The notes below the pieces were generated by a model. It was given only the letters and a program-made list of their open reading frames with translations, did no database searches and was not told the origin of the DNA. Made by a program: the position numbers and the translations under genes. Shown one piece after another: positions 7,437-17,505 of a stretch of 64,000 nt of DNA (positions are counted from its first letter, which is position 1; each line of letters begins with the position of its first letter). Location: positions 16,763 through 80,762 of the forward strand of contig DATAEE010000273.1 in NCBI GenBank assembly GCA_036258175.1, in the 5' to 3' direction. This stretch comes from DATAEE01 sp036258175. Its GTDB lineage: Bacteria > Acidobacteriota > Vicinamibacteria > Vicinamibacterales > 2-12-FULL-66-21.

Positions 7437-8522
7437 ATGTTCGACAAGCTCAACGCCGTCGAGGCGCGCTACAACGACCTGCTGACGCGCATTGCTGATC
7501 CCGCCGTCCAGGCGGATCCGGGCGAATACCGTACGCAGGCGAAGGCGCTCGCCGAGATCGAGCCGCTCGTCGAGCGGTTCCGCGAATACAAGACGGTGGC
7601 CCGCGAGCTCGCCGAAACCGAGGAGCTCGCGACGTCCGGCGACACCGACATGCGCGAGCTGGCGCTGCAGGAAACCAAGTCGCTCACGGCAAAGCGCGAT
7701 GCGCTCCTTGCCGAGATTAAGACGCTGCTGGTGCCGAAGGATCCCAACGACGAGAAAAACGTCGTCGTAGAAATTCGCGCGGGAACCGGAGGCGACGAGG
7801 CCGCGCTCTTTGCTTCCGATCTGCTGCGGATGTACACACGTTTCGCCGAGCGGCAGGGCTGGAAGGTCGACATGATGTCGACCAGCGAAACGGGCGTCGG
7901 CGGCATCAAGGAAGCGATCGCCATCATCGAAGGACGGAACGTCTACAGCCGTCTGAAGTACGAAAGCGGCGTCCATCGCGTCCAGCGCGTGCCGGCGACG
8001 GAAGCGAGCGGCCGGATCCATACCTCCACCGCTACGGTTGCCGTGCTGCCTGAAGCCGAGGAGGTCGACGTCCAGATCGATGCGAAGGATCTCCGCGTCG
8101 ATACGTTCTGCTCGAGCGGCCCCGGTGGGCAGAGCGTCAATACGACGTACTCCGCCGTCCGTATCACGCACATCCCCACCGGTCTCGTTGTCTCGCAGCA
8201 GGACGAAAAATCCCAGATCAAGAACCGGCAAAAGGCCATGAAAGTGCTGCGCTCGCGGCTCTATGAGATGGAGCTGCGGAAGCAGCAGGAAGCGATCGCC
8301 CGCGATCGCCGCAGCCAGGTCGGCAGCGGCGATCGGTCGGAAAAAATCAGGACGTACAACTTCCGCGAGAACCGCATCACCGACCACCGCATCAACTTCA
8401 CGATGCATCGGCTGAGCGAAGCGCTCAACGGCGACCTCGCGGAGCTCATCGACGCCGTCGTCACGCACTACCAGTCCGAGAAGCTGAAAGAAGCCACCGC
8501 CGCGGAAGCGCGCCCGGTCTAA
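7437..8522 (+). CDS. prfA: Peptide chain release factor 1
   Basis: A 361-residue RF1. It recognises UAA/UAG and triggers peptidyl-tRNA hydrolysis. The GGQ motif sits at residues 230-232 ('SSGPGGQSVNTT') and the PxT anticodon-like tripeptide is PAT in 'HRVQRVPATEASGRIHTS', which marks RF1 rather than RF2 (SPF). The ATG at 7437 ('MFDKLNAVEARY') gives the normal N-terminus; an in-frame extension back to 7197 is only moaD shadow. It is followed by prmC, the methylase that modifies the GGQ glutamine, a conserved pairing. Confidence 0.97.
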   Translation: MFDKLNAVEARYNDLLTRIADPAVQADPGEYRTQAKALAEIEPLVERFREYKTVARELAETEELATSGDTDMRELALQETKSLTAKRDALLAEIKTLLVPKDPNDEKNVVVEIRAGTGGDEAALFASDLLRMYTRFAERQGWKVDMMSTSETGVGGIKEAIAIIEGRNVYSRLKYESGVHRVQRVPATEASGRIHTSTATVAVLPEAEEVDVQIDAKDLRVDTFCSSGPGGQSVNTTYSAVRITHIPTGLVVSQQDEKSQIKNRQKAMKVLRSRLYEMELRKQQEAIARDRRSQVGSGDRSEKIRTYNFRENRITDHRINFTMHRLSEALNGDLAELIDAVVTHYQSEKLKEATAAEARPV

Positions 8523-8557
8523 CGACCAGCACGCCAAAAACGGCTGTCAGGGGAACC

Positions 8558-9412
8558 ATGGCTGGAACATCGTTCGCCGACGTGGTGGCGCGCGGGCGCG
8601 AGCAGCTCGTCGCGGCCGGCATTCCCGAGGATCAGGCGCGCCTCGATGCCGAGCTGCTGGCCCGCCATGCGCTTGGCTGGGATCGCGCGGTCTGGCTCGC
8701 CTCGCGCCGCGATGAGGCGCCGGATCCGTTCCTCTCGGAGTACGCCGGCCTCCTCGCCCGGCGCCTTGCGCGCGAGCCGGTGAGCCTGATCACGGGCGCG
8801 CGCGAGTTCTGGGGACTGCAATTCGATACCAGGCCGGGCGTCCTGATTCCTCGTTTCGAGACCGAACTGATTGTCGAAGAGGCGCTCGATCAGCTGGCGC
8901 GCGTTGAGGCCCCACGGATCGCCGACATCGGTACCGGCAGTGGGTGCCTGGCCGTCGCGCTCGCGCACGAGCTGCCGCGTGCCCGGGTCGTCGCCACCGA
9001 CCTGTCAGCCCTTGCTCTCGACGTCGCGCGGAGCAACGCCAAGAAGCATGGCGTGACCGACCGCGTCCGCTTCGTGCTCACCGACATGCTCGATGGCATC
9101 GGGGACTCGTTCGACGTGATCGTGTCGAATCCACCCTACGTGCAGTCCGGAGACCGCGAGGGACTCGCACCCGAGGTCCGTGATCATGAGCCCGCGCTCG
9201 CGCTTTTCGGCGGGACCGACGGCCTCGATGCGATACGCGCCGTCGTCGCTCGGACGCCCGCACGCCTGGCCCCAGGTGGCCGCCTGATTATCGAGTTCGG
9301 CTACGATCAGGACGAGCGCGTCTGCGCGATCGCGCAGAACGGCGGTCTGACGGTTTTGCGGATTCGGGATGACTTGCAAGGGATACCGAGAGTAGCGGTG
9401 CTGACGCGATGA
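8558..9412 (+). CDS. prmC: Release-factor glutamine N5-methyltransferase
   Basis: A 284-residue enzyme that methylates the glutamine of the RF1/RF2 GGQ loop. An N-terminal helical domain with 'GAREFWGL' is followed by the catalytic domain with SAM motif 'IADIGTGSGCLAVALA' and the substrate-binding 'NPPY' at residues 191-194. The usual 'PLAYLTG' segment reads 'PVSLITG'. It starts 35 bases after prfA and overlaps the HIT gene by 4 bases (ATGA). Confidence 0.95.
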   Translation: MAGTSFADVVARGREQLVAAGIPEDQARLDAELLARHALGWDRAVWLASRRDEAPDPFLSEYAGLLARRLAREPVSLITGAREFWGLQFDTRPGVLIPRFETELIVEEALDQLARVEAPRIADIGTGSGCLAVALAHELPRARVVATDLSALALDVARSNAKKHGVTDRVRFVLTDMLDGIGDSFDVIVSNPPYVQSGDREGLAPEVRDHEPALALFGGTDGLDAIRAVVARTPARLAPGGRLIIEFGYDQDERVCAIAQNGGLTVLRIRDDLQGIPRVAVLTR

Positions 9413-9753
9413 ACGACTGTCTATTTTGCAAAATCGTCGCTGGCGAGATCCCGGCCAAGATCGTCTATCAGGACGATCGCCTGGTTGTGTTCAAGGACAT
9501 CAACCCGCAGGCGACGCTGCACGTGCTGGTCGTCCCACGTCGCCACATCGCGACGCTCAATGATCTACAGGCTGGCGACGACGGGCTCGTTGGGGAGATG
9601 GTGAGAAGGGCCGCGGCGCTCGCAGCGGAGCATGGCTACGACGCGCGCGGCTACCGGACGGTGTTCAACTGCAACGCGGACGCCGGCCAGACGGTCTGGC
9701 ACATTCATCTGCATTTGCTCGCAGGGCGCCGTCTAAGCTGGCCGCCTGGATAG
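9409..9753 (+). CDS. HIT-family (HINT-like) nucleotide-binding hydrolase
   Basis: A 114-residue histidine-triad protein. 'CLFCKIVAGEIPAKIVYQDD' opens the fold, with a zinc-type Cys pair, and the active-site triad is 'WHIHLHLLAGR' with His 98, 100 and 102. HINT proteins hydrolyse purine nucleoside phosphoramidates. The product ends 'LSWPPG', a normal family end. Its 3' end overlaps the convergent GNAT gene by 21 bases. It probably belongs to the thiD-to-prmC transcription unit. Confidence 0.92.
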   Translation: MNDCLFCKIVAGEIPAKIVYQDDRLVVFKDINPQATLHVLVVPRRHIATLNDLQAGDDGLVGEMVRRAAALAAEHGYDARGYRTVFNCNADAGQTVWHIHLHLLAGRRLSWPPG

Positions 9754-10575
9754 CTCGAGCACGTATCGACCCCGGCCGTTCGGCCGATCGATCAGAAAAT
9801 CGACCGCACGATAGCCCCGCTGAAAGTACGTCGTGAAGATCTGGCGCGTGGCCATGCGCCACGCCAGCGCGCGCGACGGATCTTTCTCCTGCATCTCGCC
9901 GAACCCCATCGGAATTTCAACAGCCAGCTGCGTCCCGGACCGGTGAAGGTCGACATCGGCACACTCGAGCCACGGACCACTCACGGCGATTCGATTGATG
10001 GCGGGGGCACCCGAGACCGTCGCGCGTGCGGCGCCGTCTCTGCCGGCGATGCGTTGCTCGACGCGATGCGTCGCGAGCCACCATTCGGCCACGAAGCGGT
10101 CCGTCGGCGAGCCGCGATGCAGCGGGCTGCTCGACTCGCCGTAGATGTTTTCCTCGTAGTCCGACACGACGATCCCGAGCCTGGAGAAATTGAGGTGGGC
10201 GTTCACGGCCTGCATTGGATCGTAGGTCCATTCGATGAGGTCGAGCCCCATACCGAGCGTGGCTCGCCGCTGTTCCAGCTTCAAGCGAACGCCGAGCCCG
10301 CCCTTGCGCGCTTCGGGCAGGACGCCGAGCATGTGGGACCACTGCGACGCGCGGCCGTCCTTCAAGGCCGGCAGAGAGTAGACAAATCCGACCATCTGCC
10401 CCGTGCGATCGAACGCACCGAGAAGAATGCCGCCTCGTTTGATCGTGACGATCAGGACCGGCGTGGGCACGACGTCTTCGGCGTCGGGATATCCCCAGAC
10501 GCGCTTCTCGAGCTCCACAACCTGACGACACTCGTCGAGCGTTGTCAACGGACGAATCGAGAACTCGCTCGTCAT
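9733..10575 (-). CDS. GNAT-superfamily acetyltransferase-like protein
   Basis: About 280 residues. The N-terminal half has a GNAT layout: 'IRPLTTLDECRQVVELEKRVWG', the strand 'GQMVGFVYSLPA', then 'SHMLGVLPEARKGGLGVRLKLEQR', which fits the acetyl-CoA pyrophosphate loop. The C-terminal half ('AVEIPMGFGEMQEKDP', 'ATRQIFTTYFQRGYRAVDFLID') matches a group of predicted GNAT proteins (COG3375-like) of unknown substrate. Start is ATG 10575 or GTG 10581; neither has a good ribosome site. It diverges from the metalloprotease gene, with its own promoter not obvious. Confidence 0.75.
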   Translation of the reverse strand: MTSEFSIRPLTTLDECRQVVELEKRVWGYPDAEDVVPTPVLIVTIKRGGILLGAFDRTGQMVGFVYSLPALKDGRASQWSHMLGVLPEARKGGLGVRLKLEQRRATLGMGLDLIEWTYDPMQAVNAHLNFSRLGIVVSDYEENIYGESSSPLHRGSPTDRFVAEWWLATHRVEQRIAGRDGAARATVSGAPAINRIAVSGPWLECADVDLHRSGTQLAVEIPMGFGEMQEKDPSRALAWRMATRQIFTTYFQRGYRAVDFLIDRPNGRGRYVLELSRRPA

Positions 10576-10619
10576 GCGCACTGTTGTATCACGGCGCTCC
10601 CGCTATAGACTGGCGCGCT

Positions 10620-13157
<2,538 letters not shown>

Positions 13158-13166
13158 GGTTTGAAG

Positions 13167-13862
13167 CTAAAGCTCGAGGCGTGCAGGCAGATCGGCGAGC
13201 GTAGTGATGACCGGCACATCGTCAGCCGGTGGGTCGACGAGGCCCGACCGGCTGACGAGAACTGCTCGCATCCCGGCACGCCGCGCGCCCTCGATATCGT
13301 GCAGCAGACTGTCGCCGACCATTACGGCATCGACCGGATCCTCGATGCCCACCAGCTTGAGTCCGGCCTCGAAGATGCTCCGATGCGGCTTCATATAGCC
13401 GTGTTCAGAAGAAGAGACGGCGGCCGAGATTAATCCGTCGAGCTCGAAGTGGCTCTGGAACGACGCGAGACAGCGGTGGGTGTTTGAGATTAGCCCGATC
13501 AGAATCCCGGCTTCGTGCAACGTGTGCAGCGCATCCGGTACGTCGTCGTATAGGGAGAAGTGCTGACAGGCGGCCCACTCGTCATAGATGAGCCGCGAGC
13601 ACGCGTCGACGCCCTCGCCGTTCCCGCCCATGCCACGTATGACTTCATTCGTGAAGTCGATGAACACCTGCGGGTCGTACACGAATTCCTGGGCGTCGTT
13701 GGCCAGAAGCCGGGTCGCACGCGCGACGGCAGCCGTGAAGTGCGCCGGGTCCACCTCGACGCCGTGACGCGCGCACAGCGCACGATAACCCTCGGCCTGG
13801 AACATCGGCCCCGGGTAGATCAGCGTGAAGTCGACGTCGAAGAAGACCGCTTTCGGTTTCAC
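13167..13862 (-). CDS. HAD-superfamily hydrolase (phosphatase-like)
   Basis: A 231-residue haloacid-dehalogenase protein. Motif I is 'FFDVDFTLI' (nucleophile Asp and general acid Asp two residues on), motif II is 'GLISNTHR', motif III Lys lies in 'GYMKPHRSIF', and motif IV is 'MVGDSLLHDIEGA'. The cap is C1-type, as in phosphoglycolate phosphatase or pyrimidine 5'-nucleotidase, but the substrate cannot be assigned. It starts at GTG 13862 and overlaps the M16 gene stop by 4 bases (GTGA), so it is the last gene of a three-gene minus-strand operon. Confidence 0.88.
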   Translation of the reverse strand: MKPKAVFFDVDFTLIYPGPMFQAEGYRALCARHGVEVDPAHFTAAVARATRLLANDAQEFVYDPQVFIDFTNEVIRGMGGNGEGVDACSRLIYDEWAACQHFSLYDDVPDALHTLHEAGILIGLISNTHRCLASFQSHFELDGLISAAVSSSEHGYMKPHRSIFEAGLKLVGIEDPVDAVMVGDSLLHDIEGARRAGMRAVLVSRSGLVDPPADDVPVITTLADLPARLEL

Positions 13863-15142
13863 GGCTGATAGGGACCGGCGATGGCGACCGCGGCATGGTC
13901 CGGTGACAGCTGGGCGGCGGCCGCGCGCGTCGCCTGGAGCGTCACGGCCGACACGAGCCCGGGCAGCCGGCGATCGTGGTCGAGGCCGAGTCCGAATCGT
14001 TCTGATGCCTGGAGGAAAGCCGCAATCCCAGCGTTTGTTTCGAGCATACGGGGCAACGATCCGATCAGGTACCGTTTCGTGTCCTCGAGCTCCTCATCGG
14101 TGGGTCCTTCCGCCGCGAATGCGGTTATTTCCTGATCGATGGCGGTTATCGTGCGGGCGACGTTGGCGCCGTCCACGCCTGCGCGAACCATGAGAGGGCC
14201 TGGGATCACATGAGGGTCGAACGCGCTGTACGCGTAGTACGCCATCCCCTGCCGCTCTCGGATATTCTCACCGAGCCGGCCGCCCAGCCCGTACTGGCCG
14301 AGGATCGTGTTCATCACCCACCATGCGTAATACTCCGGGTCGGTGCGGCGGATGGTGACGAAGCCGTAGGCGATGTCCGCCTGCGACTTCGACATCATCG
14401 AGGTCACCGAAACGCGGCGGGTCCCGGACCGGACGGCCATGGGCCCGTCCTCGCGCACAGCATCAACCGGCGCTGAACCTGAAGGCCGCCACGAACCGAA
14501 CGCCCGGCCAGCGTGCGCGATCGCCTGTTGGGCGCCAACCGCGCCGACAATACACACGACGAGCGACGCAGGAACGAAGTGCGTCCGATGGAACTCGACG
14601 AGCGCCCTGCGATCGATCCGCTCGAGTGATGCAATGGTTCCTTTCGGCGGCCGGCCGTACGGGTGCGTCTCGCCATACAGCAGAGCAAACATCGCTTCCA
14701 CGGCGCGAACAGCGGGATTGTCCTGATCCTGCCGCAGCTGCGTCACTGTTTCCGCACGGCGCAGTTCGATCTGGTCGTCCGGAAAGACGGGCCGGCAGAT
14801 AACGTCCGCGACGAGGTCGAGCATGGCATCGAAGTCGTCCGCAAGACTCGTGCATGCGACGCTGATGGCGTGCCGCGTCGTCGTGATGTTCAGCGTTACG
14901 CCCCTGTCGTCGAGCGCTTCGGCTATCTCCGCTGCCGTCGACCGCTCGGTGCCCCGATCAATGACGCGTGACGCAAAGTAAGCAAGACCGGGCAGGTTCG
15001 GCGGTTCCACAAAACTGCCGGTGTGAAGCGTGGCGTTGATCGTGACCGCGGGCGTTGCCGGCGATTCCTGGGCGAGCGCGACCGCGCCGTTCGGCAGGAG
15101 CTCCCGCACCGGAGAAAGACCGCGCTCCACGGTAGTCGTCAT
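13859..15142 (-). CDS. M16-family peptidase, non-catalytic subunit
   Basis: A 427-residue protein with the pitrilysin/insulinase fold. The position of the zinc motif reads 'LPGLAYFASRVIDRGTERSTAAEI', with no HxxEH, so the protein is catalytically dead. The C-terminal part has the conserved 'GGRLGENIRERQGMAYYAYSAFDP' and 'TDEELEDTKRYLIGSLPRMLET'. In known M16 pairs such a subunit partners an active one and shapes the substrate chamber. The active partner overlaps upstream by 4 bases (ATGA at 15139-15142). Confidence 0.9.
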   Translation of the reverse strand: MTTTVERGLSPVRELLPNGAVALAQESPATPAVTINATLHTGSFVEPPNLPGLAYFASRVIDRGTERSTAAEIAEALDDRGVTLNITTTRHAISVACTSLADDFDAMLDLVADVICRPVFPDDQIELRRAETVTQLRQDQDNPAVRAVEAMFALLYGETHPYGRPPKGTIASLERIDRRALVEFHRTHFVPASLVVCIVGAVGAQQAIAHAGRAFGSWRPSGSAPVDAVREDGPMAVRSGTRRVSVTSMMSKSQADIAYGFVTIRRTDPEYYAWWVMNTILGQYGLGGRLGENIRERQGMAYYAYSAFDPHVIPGPLMVRAGVDGANVARTITAIDQEITAFAAEGPTDEELEDTKRYLIGSLPRMLETNAGIAAFLQASERFGLGLDHDRRLPGLVSAVTLQATRAAAAQLSPDHAAVAIAGPYQP

Positions 15143-16446
15143 GACGCGACCGGTTGGAACCAGCCAACCGTCCGGGCAGATGCCGTCAGTCGCCGGCGCG
15201 CTACGTCCGCTACCTGGTCTTCTGTAACAGCAGCTAGGTCGAGGCCGACCGAGGACAACACCTCAATCGTCGCGACAGTCTGGAAGTAGCCAAGCTGGTG
15301 CGCGATGTTCGTGACGCTGTCGTTTTCGAAGACTGTCCGGGCCCGCAGCTGTCGCTTGGCCCGCTCGACTTCCTCCGCCGTGACGCCGTCGCGAACGACG
15401 CGAGCGATCTCGGCTGCGAGCGCACCCTCGACCTCCGAGAGCGAAACGCCTTCGTTGGCCGTTGCGGAAACGCCGTACAGGAAGGGTTGCTCGGTTGGCA
15501 GCAGCGAACCGCCAACCGATGATGCGAGGCCCGTCTCAACCAGCGCGCGATAGAGCCTCGCTTTCCGTTGCGGAGCGGCGCCGCGAAAACTGCACCAGAT
15601 GTTCAGCCCCTTTGCGCCCGTCAATACCGCGTCGAGCACCAGCATGGGAAGAAAGTCCGCATCGGTGACTGCAGGCGCACGCCACGCGCACTTGAGGTAC
15701 GCCGTGGTGCCCTCCTTCTCTATCTTCACGCGGCGCTCGCCAAGCTGGGCGGGTTCGGTCACCCGGATCCGTTTCGGATCAACCCCCGGCTCGAGCGCTC
15801 CGAAGCGGCGCTCGACGAGCCGGAGTGTTTCGTCCGCATCGACGCCTCCCACAACCACGAGTGACGCGTTATTGGGCCGGTAGTAGCGGCGGTAGTGCCC
15901 GTACAGATCGTCGCGGGTCATCGTCTCCAGATCGCTGCGCCAGCCGATGGTTGGATGGCGGTAGGGATGCGCTCGAAACGCCGCCGCCGTGACCTCAATC
16001 TCGAGGAGTTGATCGGGATCGTTCTCTCCGCCCTGAAGTTCGGAGATGATCACCGTCCGCTCCGCTTCGACTTCCGCGGGATCGTAAGTGCAACTGGCCA
16101 GCCGTTCGGCTTCCAGAAACAGCATTTCGTCGAGCGCAACGTTGGAAACCGTCTCGAAGTACGTGGTCTGGTCGATCCACGTGTAGCCATTCCAGGACCC
16201 GCCAAACCGTTCCACGATCCCTTTCATCCGCTCCCTTGGAATATGAGCCGTCCCCTTGAAATTCATGTGCTCGACCCAGTGCGACGCGCCGGTCAAACCC
16301 GGCGGCTCATCTTTCGATCCGACGCGATACCAGCACCAGACCGACGCGAGCGGGGCCGTGTGAATCTCCTGAACGAGAACTTTGAGGCCGTTGTCGAGCG
16401 TGGCGCGGCGAAGCGAAGAGGATTGGATGACGTCACCAGGCGACAT
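15139..16446 (-). CDS. M16-family zinc peptidase, catalytic subunit
   Basis: A 435-residue pitrilysin-type protease. The inverted zinc motif HxxEH is 'HWVEH' at residues 56-60, and the distal glutamate lies in 'VEAERTVIISELQ' about 75 residues later. 'SWNGYTWIDQTTYFETV' is the usual segment between them. No signal peptide is evident, as in many M16B pairs. The start ATG at 16446 stands 7 bases after a TATAAT box, suggesting a leaderless message. Longer in-frame readings to 16560 lack family similarity. Confidence 0.93.
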   Translation of the reverse strand: MSPGDVIQSSSLRRATLDNGLKVLVQEIHTAPLASVWCWYRVGSKDEPPGLTGASHWVEHMNFKGTAHIPRERMKGIVERFGGSWNGYTWIDQTTYFETVSNVALDEMLFLEAERLASCTYDPAEVEAERTVIISELQGGENDPDQLLEIEVTAAAFRAHPYRHPTIGWRSDLETMTRDDLYGHYRRYYRPNNASLVVVGGVDADETLRLVERRFGALEPGVDPKRIRVTEPAQLGERRVKIEKEGTTAYLKCAWRAPAVTDADFLPMLVLDAVLTGAKGLNIWCSFRGAAPQRKARLYRALVETGLASSVGGSLLPTEQPFLYGVSATANEGVSLSEVEGALAAEIARVVRDGVTAEEVERAKRQLRARTVFENDSVTNIAHQLGYFQTVATIEVLSSVGLDLAAVTEDQVADVARRRLTASARTVGWFQPVAS

Positions 16447-16453
16447 AACCGCA

Positions 16454-16459
16454 ATTATA
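16454..16459 (-). promoter_or_regulatory. -10 box (TATAAT) of the M16/HAD operon, probably leaderless
   Basis: A perfect TATAAT on the minus strand ends seven bases before the ATG at 16446. The expected transcription start would fall on or next to the A of the start codon. No Shine-Dalgarno is present. A convincing -35 is not seen. Confidence 0.5.
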
Positions 16460-16611
16460 CAGTCCGGAACACGGCTCAGATCTCTTGTTAAGTGTCTGCA
16501 TCTATTAGACTTATGCATCTGAGCCCAATGCGTTGGGGCTGGCCTTGCGTTTGCACTCACCCCTACCAGCGTTTGAGCGACATCTGATGAGGTTTGAAGG
16601 AGGCTACGGAA

Positions 16612-17430
16612 ATGATGAAGCGCATTCTTCTGGCCACGGTGGCGATCGTCGGGCTCGCGTCAGCCGCCGCCGCGCAGGAAGCCGCGACGATCGTCCTTCG
16701 ATCGGGCGAGCGCATTAGCGGGCAGCTGATCGATCACGGCGGCGTGGGATTCACGATCAGCGTCGGCGGCGCGAATCGCACGATTCCGACGGGCGAGGTT
16801 GCGCTCGTCGAATTCCCTGGCGCCAGCACGGCTCTTTCGAACGACATGGCTGCCCGGTTGAACAGCGGGCAGCACGTCATCGTGCTCAAGAACGGCCAGG
16901 CGATCGCCGGCAATTTCTACGACATCGGTGGCACGACACCCCTTCGGATCACGATCGACACCGACAGCGGGCGGCGTGACCTGATGTCTTCCGAGGTCGG
17001 CCGGATTTATCTGGCTCCCACCGGGGCAACGTCAGGGACGACGGGCGGTGTGCAGCCCGGCGCGCCAGGAACCGTGGCCGTCGCGGCGAACCAGCCGTGG
17101 ACGCCGACCGGCTTGATCGTCCGTCGCGGCGAGACGCTGACGTTCCAGACGACTGGAGAGATCCAGTTGAGCGGCGACTCGAACGACAAGGCGCATTCAG
17201 CCGGCGCCTACAACCAGCGGAGACCGGGCTTGGGCGCCCCGCTGCCGCAGGAGCTCGCCGGCGCGCTCGTCGCGCGGATCGGCAACGGGCGGCCGTTCGC
17301 CATCGGCAACAACACGACGGTGACGATGCCGGACTCCGGACAGTTGTTCCTGGGCGTCAACGACGACTCGCTGGGGGATAACGCCGGGCAGCTCAACGTG
17401 TCGATTCAGCGCCGGAGCCGTCGCCGGTAG
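16612..17430 (+). CDS. Secreted protein with a C-terminal PA-IL (LecA)-like domain
   Basis: A 272-residue protein with GAAGGAGG at 16596-16603, eight bases before ATG 16612, and a signal peptide ending about 'SAAAAQ'. Residues 25-145 show two 'VLRSGERISGQLIDHGG' / 'VLKNGQAIAGNFYDIGG' repeats. The C-terminal 115 residues ('WTPTGLIVRRGETLTFQTTGEIQLSG' to 'GQLFLGVNDDSLGDNAGQLNVSI') resemble the galactose-binding PA-IL lectin fold, including the Asp/Asn-rich calcium loop. Sugar binding is therefore possible but unproven. The gene stands alone and ends at a strong intrinsic terminator. Confidence 0.78.
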   Translation: MMKRILLATVAIVGLASAAAAQEAATIVLRSGERISGQLIDHGGVGFTISVGGANRTIPTGEVALVEFPGASTALSNDMAARLNSGQHVIVLKNGQAIAGNFYDIGGTTPLRITIDTDSGRRDLMSSEVGRIYLAPTGATSGTTGGVQPGAPGTVAVAANQPWTPTGLIVRRGETLTFQTTGEIQLSGDSNDKAHSAGAYNQRRPGLGAPLPQELAGALVARIGNGRPFAIGNNTTVTMPDSGQLFLGVNDDSLGDNAGQLNVSIQRRSRRR

Positions 17431-17457
17431 GCTCGCAGCTGGAGGGGTTTCGACTCA

Positions 17458-17489
17458 GGGCGGGTCTCTCGGACCCGCCCTTTCTTTTT
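17458..17489 (+). terminator. Intrinsic terminator after the PA-IL-like gene
   Basis: GGGCGGGTC, loop TCTCG, GACCCGCCC: a perfect 9-bp GC-rich stem at 17458-17480 followed directly by TTTCTTTTT. It lies 28 bases after the stop codon and 16 bases before ileS, so it isolates ileS from upstream transcription. TACAAT at 17491-17496 may be the ileS -10. Confidence 0.9.
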
Positions 17490-17505
17490 GTACAATGAAT
17501 CCTTC

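Noticed and set aside
17431..17505. T-box riboswitch before ileS
   Set aside because: The gap is only 75 bases and is filled by an intrinsic terminator for the preceding gene; no specifier or T-box sequence is present.
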